Shown piece by piece: positions 36,585 to 44,988 of a stretch of DNA of 64,000 bases. Below the pieces are notes generated by a model that had not been told where the DNA came from, did no database searches, and saw only the letters and a list, made by a program, of their open reading frames with translations. Made by a program: the position numbers and the translations under genes. Source of the DNA: a candidate division TM6 bacterium GW2011_GWF2_43_87 (GTDB lineage Bacteria > Babelota > Babeliae > Babelales > Babelaceae); the NCBI GenBank assembly GCA_001000065.1, contig LCGZ01000004.1, forward strand, positions 62,001-126,000, given 5' to 3'. The stretch's first letter is position 1. Each line of letters begins with the position of its first letter.

Positions 36585-37643
36585 ATGATGAAGTTCGGTA
36601 TTTTTGGTTTTTTTATTGTAATTTGTTGTGTAGGGTGCTCTGGATCACTTTTTCCTTTGAATACAGAGGACAGTGCGGCGAAATTGATGCTAAAGTCAGT
36701 GGGTTTGGGTGATCTTAAAAAGGTGAAGCTGCTATTGGAAATTGATAAAAAATTGGCTTTGATCTCGGATTCTGGTCAATCTCTTTTGTGGGGTCTTTTG
36801 CGCGCAACGCGTCTAAAAAATAAGGTGGAGGAGGCAAAGCTTAAGGATTATGCAAAAATTATAAAGCTTTTGGGTGAGAATGCTGCCTGGTCATGGATAA
36901 TGAAGAAAGGCGATATAATGATGCCTTTGGATTATTCACTCGAAAATTGCTACCCGATAATAGATAGACAGTTGTTGAAGTTTGAGCCTAAACCAATGTA
37001 TTATACGCCCAAAACTAAGAAGCAGAAGGAAGAGATTGCTAAGTTTGCGGGGACTTGTGCAGAGGGTGCCGCATTGTTTTTGACTGAGTATATGTTAAAA
37101 ATGTTATCTGTGCCTGAAGAGAAATTGGGGAAAACCTTTTACGAGTATTCGTTTTATAGTCTTGTAAAAGATAGTAAGGGGCGATTGCTCACATGGGTTC
37201 TTAGGGATAACAGAAAGAGTCTGCAGGATAAGAACTTTAGTGTGAAACTTCTAGCTGGTGGAACTTTTATATGCAGTGCATCTTTTAAATTGTCGTCTCC
37301 AAAAGAAGGTGGTCTTGGAGTTTATATTAGTTTATTGGAAACGGCGATTAGCGAGCGTCAAAGTGGGTTTGGAGGCATAATGATTCAGGCGCTTTTAAAA
37401 ACATTCGCTAAGCTGGACACTAAGGCAATAGTTTCTTTATTGGCTCATCCAATGGGCTTTGATGAACGGCAGTCAGCGCTCTTTCGTCCCCGTTTAATAC
37501 ATTATTACAAGACATTTGGATTTTCTCCAATGCAGTATGCTCCTGATATTTTGGTTATGACTATATTAAATGGAAAAATTTTGCCTACGTATGAGATGGA
37601 TCACGGGAAGCCCTTTTTAGAGGTTGCGGTGAACTTTTTTTGA
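36585..37643 (+). CDS. Secreted ankyrin-like/GNAT-like protein, array copy 6, 352 aa
   Basis: The ATG at 36585 follows AGGGGGTGGG closely; the GTG at 36576 is within that binding site and is rejected. N-terminus MMKFGIFGFFIVICCVGCSGSLF could be a signal peptide or, less likely, a lipoprotein signal around Cys18. Ankyrin-like VGLGDLKKVKLLLEIDKKLALISDSGQSLLWGLLRATRLKN is the clearest ankyrin match of the array. Acetyl-CoA loop ERQSGFGG and motif B YYKTFGFSP. The C-terminal tail after the GNAT part is longer than in other copies. Confidence 0.7.
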   Translation: MMKFGIFGFFIVICCVGCSGSLFPLNTEDSAAKLMLKSVGLGDLKKVKLLLEIDKKLALISDSGQSLLWGLLRATRLKNKVEEAKLKDYAKIIKLLGENAAWSWIMKKGDIMMPLDYSLENCYPIIDRQLLKFEPKPMYYTPKTKKQKEEIAKFAGTCAEGAALFLTEYMLKMLSVPEEKLGKTFYEYSFYSLVKDSKGRLLTWVLRDNRKSLQDKNFSVKLLAGGTFICSASFKLSSPKEGGLGVYISLLETAISERQSGFGGIMIQALLKTFAKLDTKAIVSLLAHPMGFDERQSALFRPRLIHYYKTFGFSPMQYAPDILVMTILNGKILPTYEMDHGKPFLEVAVNFF

Positions 37644-37773
37644 GAGTCCTGTTCATGTAGCTAAAATACAAAAAGGTGAAGCAAATTTAACCCTGTCTAG
37701 CATGGCTCATATTTTAGCATTATTGGAGAAAGAGCCTCAGGATGTTTTTAAGAGTGATAAGCGTCGGAATTGA
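37633..37773 (+). pseudogene. Remnant of an XRE-family helix-turn-helix regulator (C-terminal part)
   Basis: The frame reads ESPVHVAKIQKGEANLTL, then SSMAHILALLEKEPQDVF and a stop at 37771. It matches the second half of a Cro/CI-type HTH: recognition helix 'V-x-x-I-x-x-G-x-x-x-x-(S/T)-L', then 'A-x-x-L'. No start codon or first half of the HTH exists upstream; the frame instead begins inside the end of GNAT-like copy 6. Probably a regulator gene truncated when the array was duplicated or rearranged. Confidence 0.65.
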
Positions 37774-37848
37774 TATTTTGGTTTTAAAAAATTCGGGTAT
37801 GCTTTGGTAGTCTTTGTTGAGAAAATTATCCTGAGTGAGGGGTGCCCA

Positions 37849-38502
37849 GTGAATACTATTGAAATAGAATTGCGATATGAAGTTTTGGACGTAAAAAGTC
37901 TTGAATTGTTTACAATTCACCTTGAATTATTGCATAAAAAGCATGATATTGATGTCTACTTTGACACGCCTGATGCTTCTTTTTATCAGTGGGGACTCTA
38001 TTTTAGAGTGCGCAATAACAAAAAATTTGAAATCAAATTCAACCGCGCTTGTCTTGAGGATCCAAAGCTTCCACGACAAGATTTTTGTGAAGAACATGGT
38101 TTTTCTTTGCCTTTGCAGGTCCATGATTTGGCAAGATTAAATGAGTTGCTTTTGAGTCTTTCTCTTACGCCCATTTATAACGCTGACCTTGAGACTTTAA
38201 AAGAAGCAAATAACCTTGTTAGTTTATATACAGTTGATAAAATACGAACTTCTTATAAGTGCGGGAATTTTGTGCTAGCTGTTGATGAAGTAGCAGGGTT
38301 GGGTATGTTTCTTGAAATTGAACTGATGGCGCAATCAACCGAAGGTATCGAAGCGATTAAGCAGGAAATGCAATGCGCATTGGCTGGATTGAAAATTAAG
38401 CCTTCAAGGGTTGGGTATGATACTTTGCAAATGAAAAAAATAAATTACCAACAGTATTTACGCGGCCGGTTTATTTCTGAATTAGAGGAGGTTGTAGGTT
38501 AA
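37849..38502 (+). CDS. CYTH-domain protein (triphosphatase/adenylate cyclase class IV-like), 217 aa
   Basis: GTG at 37849 is taken as start: GAGGGG ends 6 nt upstream and the protein then opens with the CYTH signature strand TIEIELRYEV (ExEx[K/R]). Further barrel strands carry paired charges: FRVRNNKKFEIKFN, DKIRTSYKCGNFVLAVDEV and LEIELMA. CYTH enzymes act on inorganic or thiamine triphosphate, or make cAMP, in the tunnel of an eight-stranded barrel. The signature has Arg where Lys is usual. No signal peptide, so cytoplasmic. Substrate not predictable from sequence alone. Confidence 0.75.
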   Translation: MNTIEIELRYEVLDVKSLELFTIHLELLHKKHDIDVYFDTPDASFYQWGLYFRVRNNKKFEIKFNRACLEDPKLPRQDFCEEHGFSLPLQVHDLARLNELLLSLSLTPIYNADLETLKEANNLVSLYTVDKIRTSYKCGNFVLAVDEVAGLGMFLEIELMAQSTEGIEAIKQEMQCALAGLKIKPSRVGYDTLQMKKINYQQYLRGRFISELEEVVG

Positions 38503-38591
38503 AAAGTGTGTTTAATAAGGTTTTTTGGTGGCCTGTAGATTGATTCTTTTGTGTTTTACGAGTGACAGAGACATCGGATAGGAGCAATGCT

Positions 38592-38654
38592 CGTGAATTG
38601 GATTGTTTTAAGTGTTCTGGTATCTTGTATAGCTGGTAGTCTTAAGAAATATTG
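38592..38654 (+). CDS. Possible 20-residue hydrophobic peptide
   Basis: GTG at 38592, 8 nt after AGGAG, opens MNWIVLSVLVSCIAGSLKKY. It is a single hydrophobic helix ending in Lys-Lys-Tyr. It could be a leader or toxin-like peptide, a decayed gene start, or chance. The rest of the 38503-38736 gap holds nothing clear. Confidence 0.2.
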
Positions 38655-38736
38655 AAGGGCTTGTTTTTATAAAAATAATAAAGCAGGGCAATTTTCTTAC
38701 TTTAATAAGGGCGTTTTGATTTTTTAAGGATTGCTC

Positions 38737-39354
38737 ATGTTAGAATTAGTGGCTTATGGTCTTTTAATTGGCTTTTCTGTTGCATTACCCATAGGTCCGG
38801 CAAGTCTTCTTTGTATTCGTAATGCTCTTTCCCAGGGTTTTTTTTCCGGTGTTTTAACAAGTTTTGGTGCGGCAGTAGGCATAGCTTGTTATGGAGCTGT
38901 TGCTGGGTTTGGTATGAATTTTATTGTTATGTTTCTTACTCAATATAGCTTGGCTCTTAATATTTTTGGAGCAGTTTTTCTTGGGTATCTTGGCTTTAAG
39001 ACCTTTAGAGAAGTGCCAGCAATGCACGATAGTGCTGAGCGAGGGGAAAGCTTTATTCAAACTTTTTTCTTGTCGTTTGTTATTACCATTGCAAATCCGA
39101 TGACTATTTTGATTTTAGCAAGCCTGCTAACGAGTTTGGCCTTAAAGGTGTCGGGTTGTTTTTCAGCATGCCTGTTGACGAGTAGTATTTTTTTGGGGGC
39201 ATTTGGCTGGTTGATACTTTTGAGTCTTTTAATGGTCTTGGTTGGAAAATGGATGAATGCAAGAAGTATGGGTTGGGTAAATAAAATTTCGGGACTCGTT
39301 TTAATAGGATTTGCCCTAGTCTCTGCATATGCAGTTTTTAAAAGTTTTTTTTAG
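38737..39354 (+). CDS. LysE/RhtB family amino-acid exporter, 205 aa
   Basis: A five-to-six-helix membrane protein with the family N-terminus GLLIGFSVALPIGPASLLCIRNALSQG (the GPxxLL-x-RN-x-L-x-x-G pattern) and the ITIANPMTILILASLL helix characteristic of LysE/RhtB transporters, which export amino acids or small metabolites. The length of ~205 aa is normal for the family. The ATG at 38737 is chosen with AAGGA 6 nt upstream; the TTG at 38731 is inside that region. Substrate cannot be named. Confidence 0.85.
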   Translation: MLELVAYGLLIGFSVALPIGPASLLCIRNALSQGFFSGVLTSFGAAVGIACYGAVAGFGMNFIVMFLTQYSLALNIFGAVFLGYLGFKTFREVPAMHDSAERGESFIQTFFLSFVITIANPMTILILASLLTSLALKVSGCFSACLLTSSIFLGAFGWLILLSLLMVLVGKWMNARSMGWVNKISGLVLIGFALVSAYAVFKSFF

Positions 39355-39364
39355 CCGTTAAGTT

Positions 39365-39385
39365 AAAAACAGAGATGCTGTTTTT
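39365..39385 (+). terminator. Weak terminator after the LysE-type exporter
   Basis: AAAAACAG (39365-39372), loop AGATG, CTGTTTTT (39378-39385) followed by more T. Only three G/C pairs at most, so it is modest. Confidence 0.5.
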
Positions 39386-39541
39386 TGGGTAGGTATGAGG
39401 TTAGTGAGAAACAACTAATTAGGCAGTGCAATCACGTGTGCTAAAGCAGGCTCTGTTGCCGTTTTGAGTGGCAATGCTAAACATTGTAAAGCTTTTTTTA
39501 TTAAGCGGTTGTTCGAGATTTTTAAGATTTTCTTCGTTAAA

Positions 39542-41107
39542 TCAATCATTTTTTTCAATAAGTAATTTTCTGGCTCGTTTTAAATTTTTGTAAGTAGCAA
39601 AAATGAGGGATATTCGGTTTTCTCGAGGTGGATGGTCATCGTCTGCTGTGCGTCCTTTTAATAATTGAGATAGAGAATCACGGGTAATTATTGGTGGGTT
39701 TACGGGGTATTCTGCAGTTGCGCTGAGATAGAGAGCCAGTAGAGGCGTGTTAGTTGCTAAAACTGAAGCTATGTCAGCCTCGGCTTCATAGTTGTTATTC
39801 TGTAGGTTAAAGCGTGATTTAGATCTTTTCATTGGATTTTTTATAAACGTTTCTAATTCGGTATCGTCTAGAAGAGATTTTTCTTTGTAGCTGAATTCTA
39901 GTTGTTTGAGGTGTTGCATTTCATGCGCAAAGATACTGGTAAGCAGGTCATCAGAAAAGAGAATTAGATGAGAAAAGGCGCATTCTATACAAAGAGGAAG
40001 GGAATAGCCTTTTTTTTCAATAATCATCTTGCAGTCCGCGAGTTCGTTTTCGGATAATTTTTCAAACTCTTCAACGCTTGGGTTTTTTAAGCAGGATCTA
40101 AATGATTTAACAAGTGAACTTGTTCCTGCCGCTGTACTGCCTAGGGGCACAGAATGCTTCCATTCTATCGCTCCGTGTTTACATAGGGCGCCACGATAGT
40201 CATCAACGATAAGGAGTTTCGGCGGTCTTGCCAGATTATATTTTCCCTTCAATAGTTTGATCATTTTTTCAAATGCGGGTAGAGCCTCTGGGTGATTAAT
40301 CAATGCTGTATTTATTTGGCAGCGTGGAAAGAGTTCGTCGAATGGGTAGGGGCGTATTTTGTTTTTTGTTTTACTCGTTCCAAATGTTTCGATAGCACAC
40401 AAAGTGCCATTAGTATTTTGTATATTTCTTGGAATAAGGAGATCTCTAGCTTCTTTGGAGATGTTTGATGTGCGTAGTTGTGGACGATAGCGGTTTATTG
40501 CTTTTGAGAGATCATTTTGTCCGGTATTATATCCAGACGAATACTGGTCTCTTAAAAATCCTGCTGGATCAAAAGATGTGCAGCGAGATGACTGCGCCTT
40601 GTCTCTATGTAAACAGCATTCAACAACATATTCTGGTTTGATGTCACAGCAAAATTGTGCGCCATCTTGCAGTAATTCGCAGGGACCAAACGTCTGTTTT
40701 TCTTGTCCTGCTGTATAAGGTTTTTGATCGATCAATGGAGGAATTACGTTGATTATTTTTAGGGCACATACCTGGTTGGTAAGCAATAAGCTTAATAAGA
40801 AAAAAGTTAAAAGTGGATTGCTAGCACTTGGTGAAGTTAATAAAAAAGATGACGATGTATTAGCGTGTTTTAAATGGATATTTCTTCTAGAAGCATTTTT
40901 GCGGGGAATCAGAGCCTTTTGTGGGAATAATTTTTTATTTTGGATCTCTGCTTTTGTAATTTGTCGAATTTTTTTAAAATAGCTCGAACTTTTATTTTTT
41001 TGTGTAGAAGTGTTGATAGGTATATGGTTTTGACCTGCAGTAAGGAAGAGGGGGGTATAGATAAGAAAAACAAAACAGAAGCGTGAATAAAGGGTTTTTA
41101 GCTTCAT
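39542..41107 (-). CDS. Secreted HExxH zinc metalloprotease-like protein, 521 aa
   Basis: Signal segment at residues 6-24 and a second hydrophobic stretch at ~98-116. The zinc motif HEMQH lies at 395-399 in SIFAHEMQHLKQLEF, followed 40 residues later by YEAEADIAS (E441/E443-x-D445), the layout of gluzincins such as M48 with the third ligand in E-x-x-A-D. The middle region (137-180) is rich in cysteines (CCDIKPEYVVECCLHRDK), which may form disulfides after export. Alone on its strand. Likely a secreted peptidase; target unknown. Confidence 0.65.
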   Translation of the reverse strand: MKLKTLYSRFCFVFLIYTPLFLTAGQNHIPINTSTQKNKSSSYFKKIRQITKAEIQNKKLFPQKALIPRKNASRRNIHLKHANTSSSFLLTSPSASNPLLTFFLLSLLLTNQVCALKIINVIPPLIDQKPYTAGQEKQTFGPCELLQDGAQFCCDIKPEYVVECCLHRDKAQSSRCTSFDPAGFLRDQYSSGYNTGQNDLSKAINRYRPQLRTSNISKEARDLLIPRNIQNTNGTLCAIETFGTSKTKNKIRPYPFDELFPRCQINTALINHPEALPAFEKMIKLLKGKYNLARPPKLLIVDDYRGALCKHGAIEWKHSVPLGSTAAGTSSLVKSFRSCLKNPSVEEFEKLSENELADCKMIIEKKGYSLPLCIECAFSHLILFSDDLLTSIFAHEMQHLKQLEFSYKEKSLLDDTELETFIKNPMKRSKSRFNLQNNNYEAEADIASVLATNTPLLALYLSATAEYPVNPPIITRDSLSQLLKGRTADDDHPPRENRISLIFATYKNLKRARKLLIEKND

Positions 41108-41314
41108 AAGATGTCTTTTTAATAAAAATCTAATAAAAATTACATGGTGGCTAGAAGGGAGTATACAACATGTTATTATAATCTTAAAAATATTTAAATC
41201 GATTGGGGTGGGTGTAAAAGCAGGGTCGTGCTATTTAAAAGCTTGGATTATGGGCATAATTTTTTTATAAGGGGATATTCCATGTTTATGTGCCGCTCTT
41301 ACCCATTCGATACA

Positions 41315-41405
41315 ACCTGGAGTTTATCCTGAGCCTGTCGAAGGAGGTCACCCTTCGATATAGCCCTGTGGGCTACTCAGGGCATACTCAGGGTGAGCGG
41401 ACTGG
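41315..41405. repeat. REP-like palindromic element
   Basis: The segment holds CCTGAGCCTGTCGAAGG followed by CCCTTCGA, then GGGCTACTCAGGGC and ACTCAGGGTGAG, so CCTGAG/CTCAGG and TCGAAGG/CCTTCGA pair into a long imperfect cruciform. This TGTCGAAGG/CCTTCGACAGG type of palindrome is a dispersed intergenic repeat in many bacteria. It is GC-rich compared with its surroundings and lies in a 430-bp gap between divergent-from-nothing, same-strand genes (41108-41537) that has no ORF I can support. Confidence 0.6.
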
Positions 41406-41537
41406 GGTGTGTTTGCTTTTTGGATCAGTGTAATCGCGCAGTATTCAAGGTGTTGATTGATTCGATGGATCTTTCAGAATTAAACCATAAATTCAGTGGT
41501 TTTTTTAGTTGATTTGGAAAATGTTTCTTCGGTAGTG

Positions 41538-42560
41538 TTACCTTGCTGTCTTTTGAACTGTAATGTGTAGGCGATCTGCCTCCACTTCTAATTCAGAAAA
41601 CGAAAAAAGACGTGGTGGTAATGTGGCGCTGGCAAGAAGCCGGGCGCTGTTAATACTGCCGTAGATAAGTGCTGTTTCAAGTGGATAGCCCTTTATTAGC
41701 GAGCCGAAAATGGTTGCTCCACAGGTGTCTCCAGCTCCTACCGTATTAAGGACTGTAGTTTTGGTGCTAGGGCAGGTATAAAATGCCTCTTTGCTTGCAG
41801 CAAATACCCCTTCAGGTCCATTGGTAACGATGGCGATTTCTGTACCCTGTTCTAAAATTAATGTGCAGTAATTTTGTAGAGAGAATTCGATTTTTGTATG
41901 CCCGTTCTGTGCTTGCAGTACCTTAAAAAAGAGTTCTGCTTCTTTATGATTGAGCATGAATGCCGTTAGGAAGGGTAATGCTTTTAATACTTCAAGGGCT
42001 TTACTAGTTAGTTGATGAATGTTGAGGTTGTGAAATACGGGAATGCCCTTTTCCTTTGCCTTTTTTGCAAATAGATCAACGTGCGCTGCTGCTTCTCCGC
42101 TTAACGGTGCAAGATAAACACCCTCTGCTTTCTGGATAGCTTCAAAGGGAAGCTCTTTGAATGTTATGGTATCATTGGCACCTCTATAAGCTAGTATAGG
42201 ATGGTTGCCCGAAGGTGCCTTGAGGATAAAAGAAGTTGCTGTTGATGTGGAGGAATTAGTTATGGCAAGGTGCGTATCTATGCCTTCATTGTGCAACTCT
42301 TGTAGAATTTTGACTCCTGCTTCATCGTGCGCCAGCTTAAAAAATGCGGCGGTATTAAATCCCAGATGTTTTAGGCATCGGGCTGCGTTTAGAGCGCCGC
42401 CTCCCGCCATGCGCCTTAGGCGTGAAACATGAAGCTTAGCCCCTTCTTCGATAAGAAGAAAGGGCTTGGGCTCTATGTTACGTGATTGCAGGTCGTCGGA
42501 CTCGATGAAAGTATCGCACACTGCGCTACCGATCGAGAGAATAAAAGGTTCTTCTTTCAT
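41538..42560 (-). CDS. PfkB-family carbohydrate/nucleoside kinase, 340 aa
   Basis: The two PfkB signatures are present: MAGGGALNAARCLKHLGF near residue 52 and the catalytic NTVGAGDTCGATIFGSL near 270, with the Asp of GAGD as base. It fits the adenosine kinase/ribokinase branch, which phosphorylates sugars or nucleosides with ATP. The start codon overlaps the lon stop by 4 bp (ATGA), so it is translated with lon, an uncommon neighbour. The substrate cannot be told from the sequence. Confidence 0.85.
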   Translation of the reverse strand: MKEEPFILSIGSAVCDTFIESDDLQSRNIEPKPFLLIEEGAKLHVSRLRRMAGGGALNAARCLKHLGFNTAAFFKLAHDEAGVKILQELHNEGIDTHLAITNSSTSTATSFILKAPSGNHPILAYRGANDTITFKELPFEAIQKAEGVYLAPLSGEAAAHVDLFAKKAKEKGIPVFHNLNIHQLTSKALEVLKALPFLTAFMLNHKEAELFFKVLQAQNGHTKIEFSLQNYCTLILEQGTEIAIVTNGPEGVFAASKEAFYTCPSTKTTVLNTVGAGDTCGATIFGSLIKGYPLETALIYGSINSARLLASATLPPRLFSFSELEVEADRLHITVQKTAR

Positions 42561-44902
42561 GCAAATTTGCTCATCAGTACGCGGGTTAATACTTCATCTG
42601 CATGGTTAACCCAGGTGATATCGATACCCTCTGCTACATCCTCTAGTCCTATGAGATCTCGTTTGTTTTTTAGAGGAAGGAGTAGATGTTGTATTTTATT
42701 GCGTTTGGCGGCAAGAATTTTTTCTTTAATACCACCAATGGCCATGACATCGCCCTGTAGATCGATTTCTCCGGTCATTGCATATTCAGAGTTTATTGGT
42801 CGTTTGGTAAGCGCGGAGAGTATTGAAGAGAGAATGGTTATGCCGGCTGAAGGACCATCTTTAGGAACGCCGCCTGCCGGTACGTGGATGTGTAGGTCGC
42901 ATTCAGTAAATAGTTTAGGATCGATTTCAAATTCTTTAGCATGGGCTCGGGCATAGCTTAGTGCAGCCTGTGCCGATTCTTTCATGACTTCGCCAAGCCG
43001 TCCCGTGAGAATAAGCTTTCCATTGCCTGGCATAGAGATAGCTTCGATTCGTATCATTTCTCCACCACCACTTGTCCATGCAAGGCCGTTGGTGATACCT
43101 ATTTTGTCTTCTTTATCTAGTCTGTCTTCAATGAAGCGGCGTGGGCCTAGGTAGGTTTCTATGTTCTCGGTGCTGAATGAAAGGTGTTCATTTTTTTCAA
43201 CAAGGAATCGTGCAACTTTTGAGCATAATTTTTTAATGCATCGGTCTAGTTCACGGACTCCCGATTCCCGCGTGTAGTTGCATACTATGTCTTGTAGAAC
43301 TTCATGAGATAGTGAAAGTTGGTCTTCCTTAAGGCCGGTTTCGTCACAATTTTTTTTGATAAGATGGCGGCGGGCTATTTCACTTTTTTCTTCAGGAGAA
43401 TATCCTGAAAGCGTAATAACTTCCATGCGGTCGCGTAAGGGCTCTGAGATAGGTGCTAAATCATTAGCGGTTGCGATGAATAGAACAGATGACAGATCAA
43501 ATGGAATGCCGAGATAATTGTCGTAAAAGCTTTTGTTTTGCTGCGGATCCAAAAGTTCCAATAGAGCGGCTGATGGGTCTCCTCTAAAGTCGTTACCTAA
43601 TTTATCGATTTCATCGATAATAATAACAGGATTCATGCTTCCGGCTTTGCGAATTCCTTGGATAAAACGGCCGGGCATGGCTCCAACGTAGGTACGTCTA
43701 TGTCCACGTATTTCGGCTTCATCTTTTATTCCACCCAGCGCGACTCTAAAGTATGAGCGACCTAGGGATCGTGCTATGGAATGCCCAAGAGAGGTTTTTC
43801 CTGTGCCAGGAGGACCGGCTAAACATAAAATAGGAGCGTTTCCTGTGCGATTTAATACTTGGACGGATATAAAGTCTAGAATGCGATCTTTGATATCCTT
43901 TAGGCCAAAGTGGTCTTCATCTAAAATGGCCTTAGCATGATCTATATTCAAGATGTCCTCTGTCCAGACGTTCCATGGCAACGCAAAGACGAAATCTAGG
44001 TAGTTACGTATGACGGCTGCTTCCATTGAATCTGATGCAGTTTTTTCAAGGCGATTGATCTGGCGCGTTACTTCCTGCTTTGATTCGTCGCTTAATGAGA
44101 TTTTTTCAAGTTTTTGTCTGTACTGTCCAATGTCTTCATTGTCGGAATCCCCAAGCTCTTGACGTATCGCTTTCATCTGTTCGCGTAGATAAAATTCTTT
44201 TTGCGCAAGATTCATGGAGTCGCGGGTTCTGCTTTTGATGCGTTCTTGAACTTCGGCAACTTCAATTTCTTTTGCTAAAAATCCGTATAAGCTTTCTAGG
44301 AAGTGTGGAAAGGATTTTTGCTCAAGAAGTGCCTGCGCTTGTTCAACGGAGAGCGTTAAGTGAGACAGTATGAAGTCGGCTATTTTTTCAGGATCATGCA
44401 TTTTGGACAGTATCAAATGAAAGTCAGGTGTTGGTGATTGTCCTGAGCTAGCCATCTGCTCGGAAATGGCTTTTATATTTTTAATCTGTGCAGTAAGTTC
44501 GGTTGGATCCTCGCCCATTACGGTTTCGATAATCTCTACATCCGCTTGCAGAAGTCCATTCTCTGGGTTTAGATTCTTTACTAATGCTTTGCAAACACCT
44601 TGAACCAGAATCTTTACGCCGCCATCCGGTATTTTTATGAGTCGCATTATGGATGCGATCGTGCCTGTTGTGTACAAATCGTCCGTGCCTATGGCATCTT
44701 GGTGTGTGTCCCGTTTCTTTGATGCCAGCAATAGGACGTTTTTGGCGTCCTGTTCCAAGGCAGCGGTAATGCCCGTAATTATCCGTTCGTCTACTACAAG
44801 AAGTGGAATTATCATGTGCGGAAAAACCACTATGTCTGTAGTCGGAACGACCGGGAGGCGCTTGGACACAGAATTGCCTACTAATGTTTCGGATACTTTC
44901 AT
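42557..44902 (-). CDS. lon: ATP-dependent Lon protease, 781 aa
   Basis: Full-length LonA: N-terminal substrate-binding domain (RLPVVPTTDIVVFPHMIIPL), AAA+ module with Walker A GPPGTGKT and Walker B VIIIDEIDKLG, sensor region, and C-terminal protease domain with catalytic Ser685 in PKDGPSAGI and Lys726 in IGGIKEKILAA. Lon degrades misfolded and regulatory proteins in the cytoplasm. GGGGGAG lies 6 nt before the ATG. The PfkB kinase gene is coupled downstream. A GNRA-type hairpin lies in the leader. Confidence 0.97.
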   Translation of the reverse strand: MKVSETLVGNSVSKRLPVVPTTDIVVFPHMIIPLLVVDERIITGITAALEQDAKNVLLLASKKRDTHQDAIGTDDLYTTGTIASIMRLIKIPDGGVKILVQGVCKALVKNLNPENGLLQADVEIIETVMGEDPTELTAQIKNIKAISEQMASSGQSPTPDFHLILSKMHDPEKIADFILSHLTLSVEQAQALLEQKSFPHFLESLYGFLAKEIEVAEVQERIKSRTRDSMNLAQKEFYLREQMKAIRQELGDSDNEDIGQYRQKLEKISLSDESKQEVTRQINRLEKTASDSMEAAVIRNYLDFVFALPWNVWTEDILNIDHAKAILDEDHFGLKDIKDRILDFISVQVLNRTGNAPILCLAGPPGTGKTSLGHSIARSLGRSYFRVALGGIKDEAEIRGHRRTYVGAMPGRFIQGIRKAGSMNPVIIIDEIDKLGNDFRGDPSAALLELLDPQQNKSFYDNYLGIPFDLSSVLFIATANDLAPISEPLRDRMEVITLSGYSPEEKSEIARRHLIKKNCDETGLKEDQLSLSHEVLQDIVCNYTRESGVRELDRCIKKLCSKVARFLVEKNEHLSFSTENIETYLGPRRFIEDRLDKEDKIGITNGLAWTSGGGEMIRIEAISMPGNGKLILTGRLGEVMKESAQAALSYARAHAKEFEIDPKLFTECDLHIHVPAGGVPKDGPSAGITILSSILSALTKRPINSEYAMTGEIDLQGDVMAIGGIKEKILAAKRNKIQHLLLPLKNKRDLIGLEDVAEGIDITWVNHADEVLTRVLMSKFA

Positions 44903-44926
44903 TACTACTCCCCCTATCCAGATCCT

Positions 44927-44942
44927 ACGGCGTTACCGCCGT
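44927..44942 (-). promoter_or_regulatory. Hairpin in the lon leader
   Basis: ACGGCG-GTAA-CGCCGT read on the minus strand is a perfect 6-bp stem with a GNRA-type tetraloop, 24 nt before the lon start and clear of its ribosome binding site. No T tract follows, so it is not a terminator. It may stabilise the mRNA or bind a regulator; that is inference. Confidence 0.4.
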
Positions 44943-44988
44943 GTACTATATCCCCATAATTGATTGTAGCTAAGCCGGGGTGCTGAAC

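Noticed and set aside
38592-38654. Type I toxin-like peptide as a confident call
   Set aside because: A 20-residue hydrophobic peptide behind AGGAG is suggestive, but no antisense RNA, promoter or homologue supports it, so it is listed only at low confidence.
40749-40982. Hydrophobic 77-aa ORF opposite the metalloprotease N-terminus
   Set aside because: It is antisense to the signal and hydrophobic segments of the metalloprotease gene, which explains its composition.
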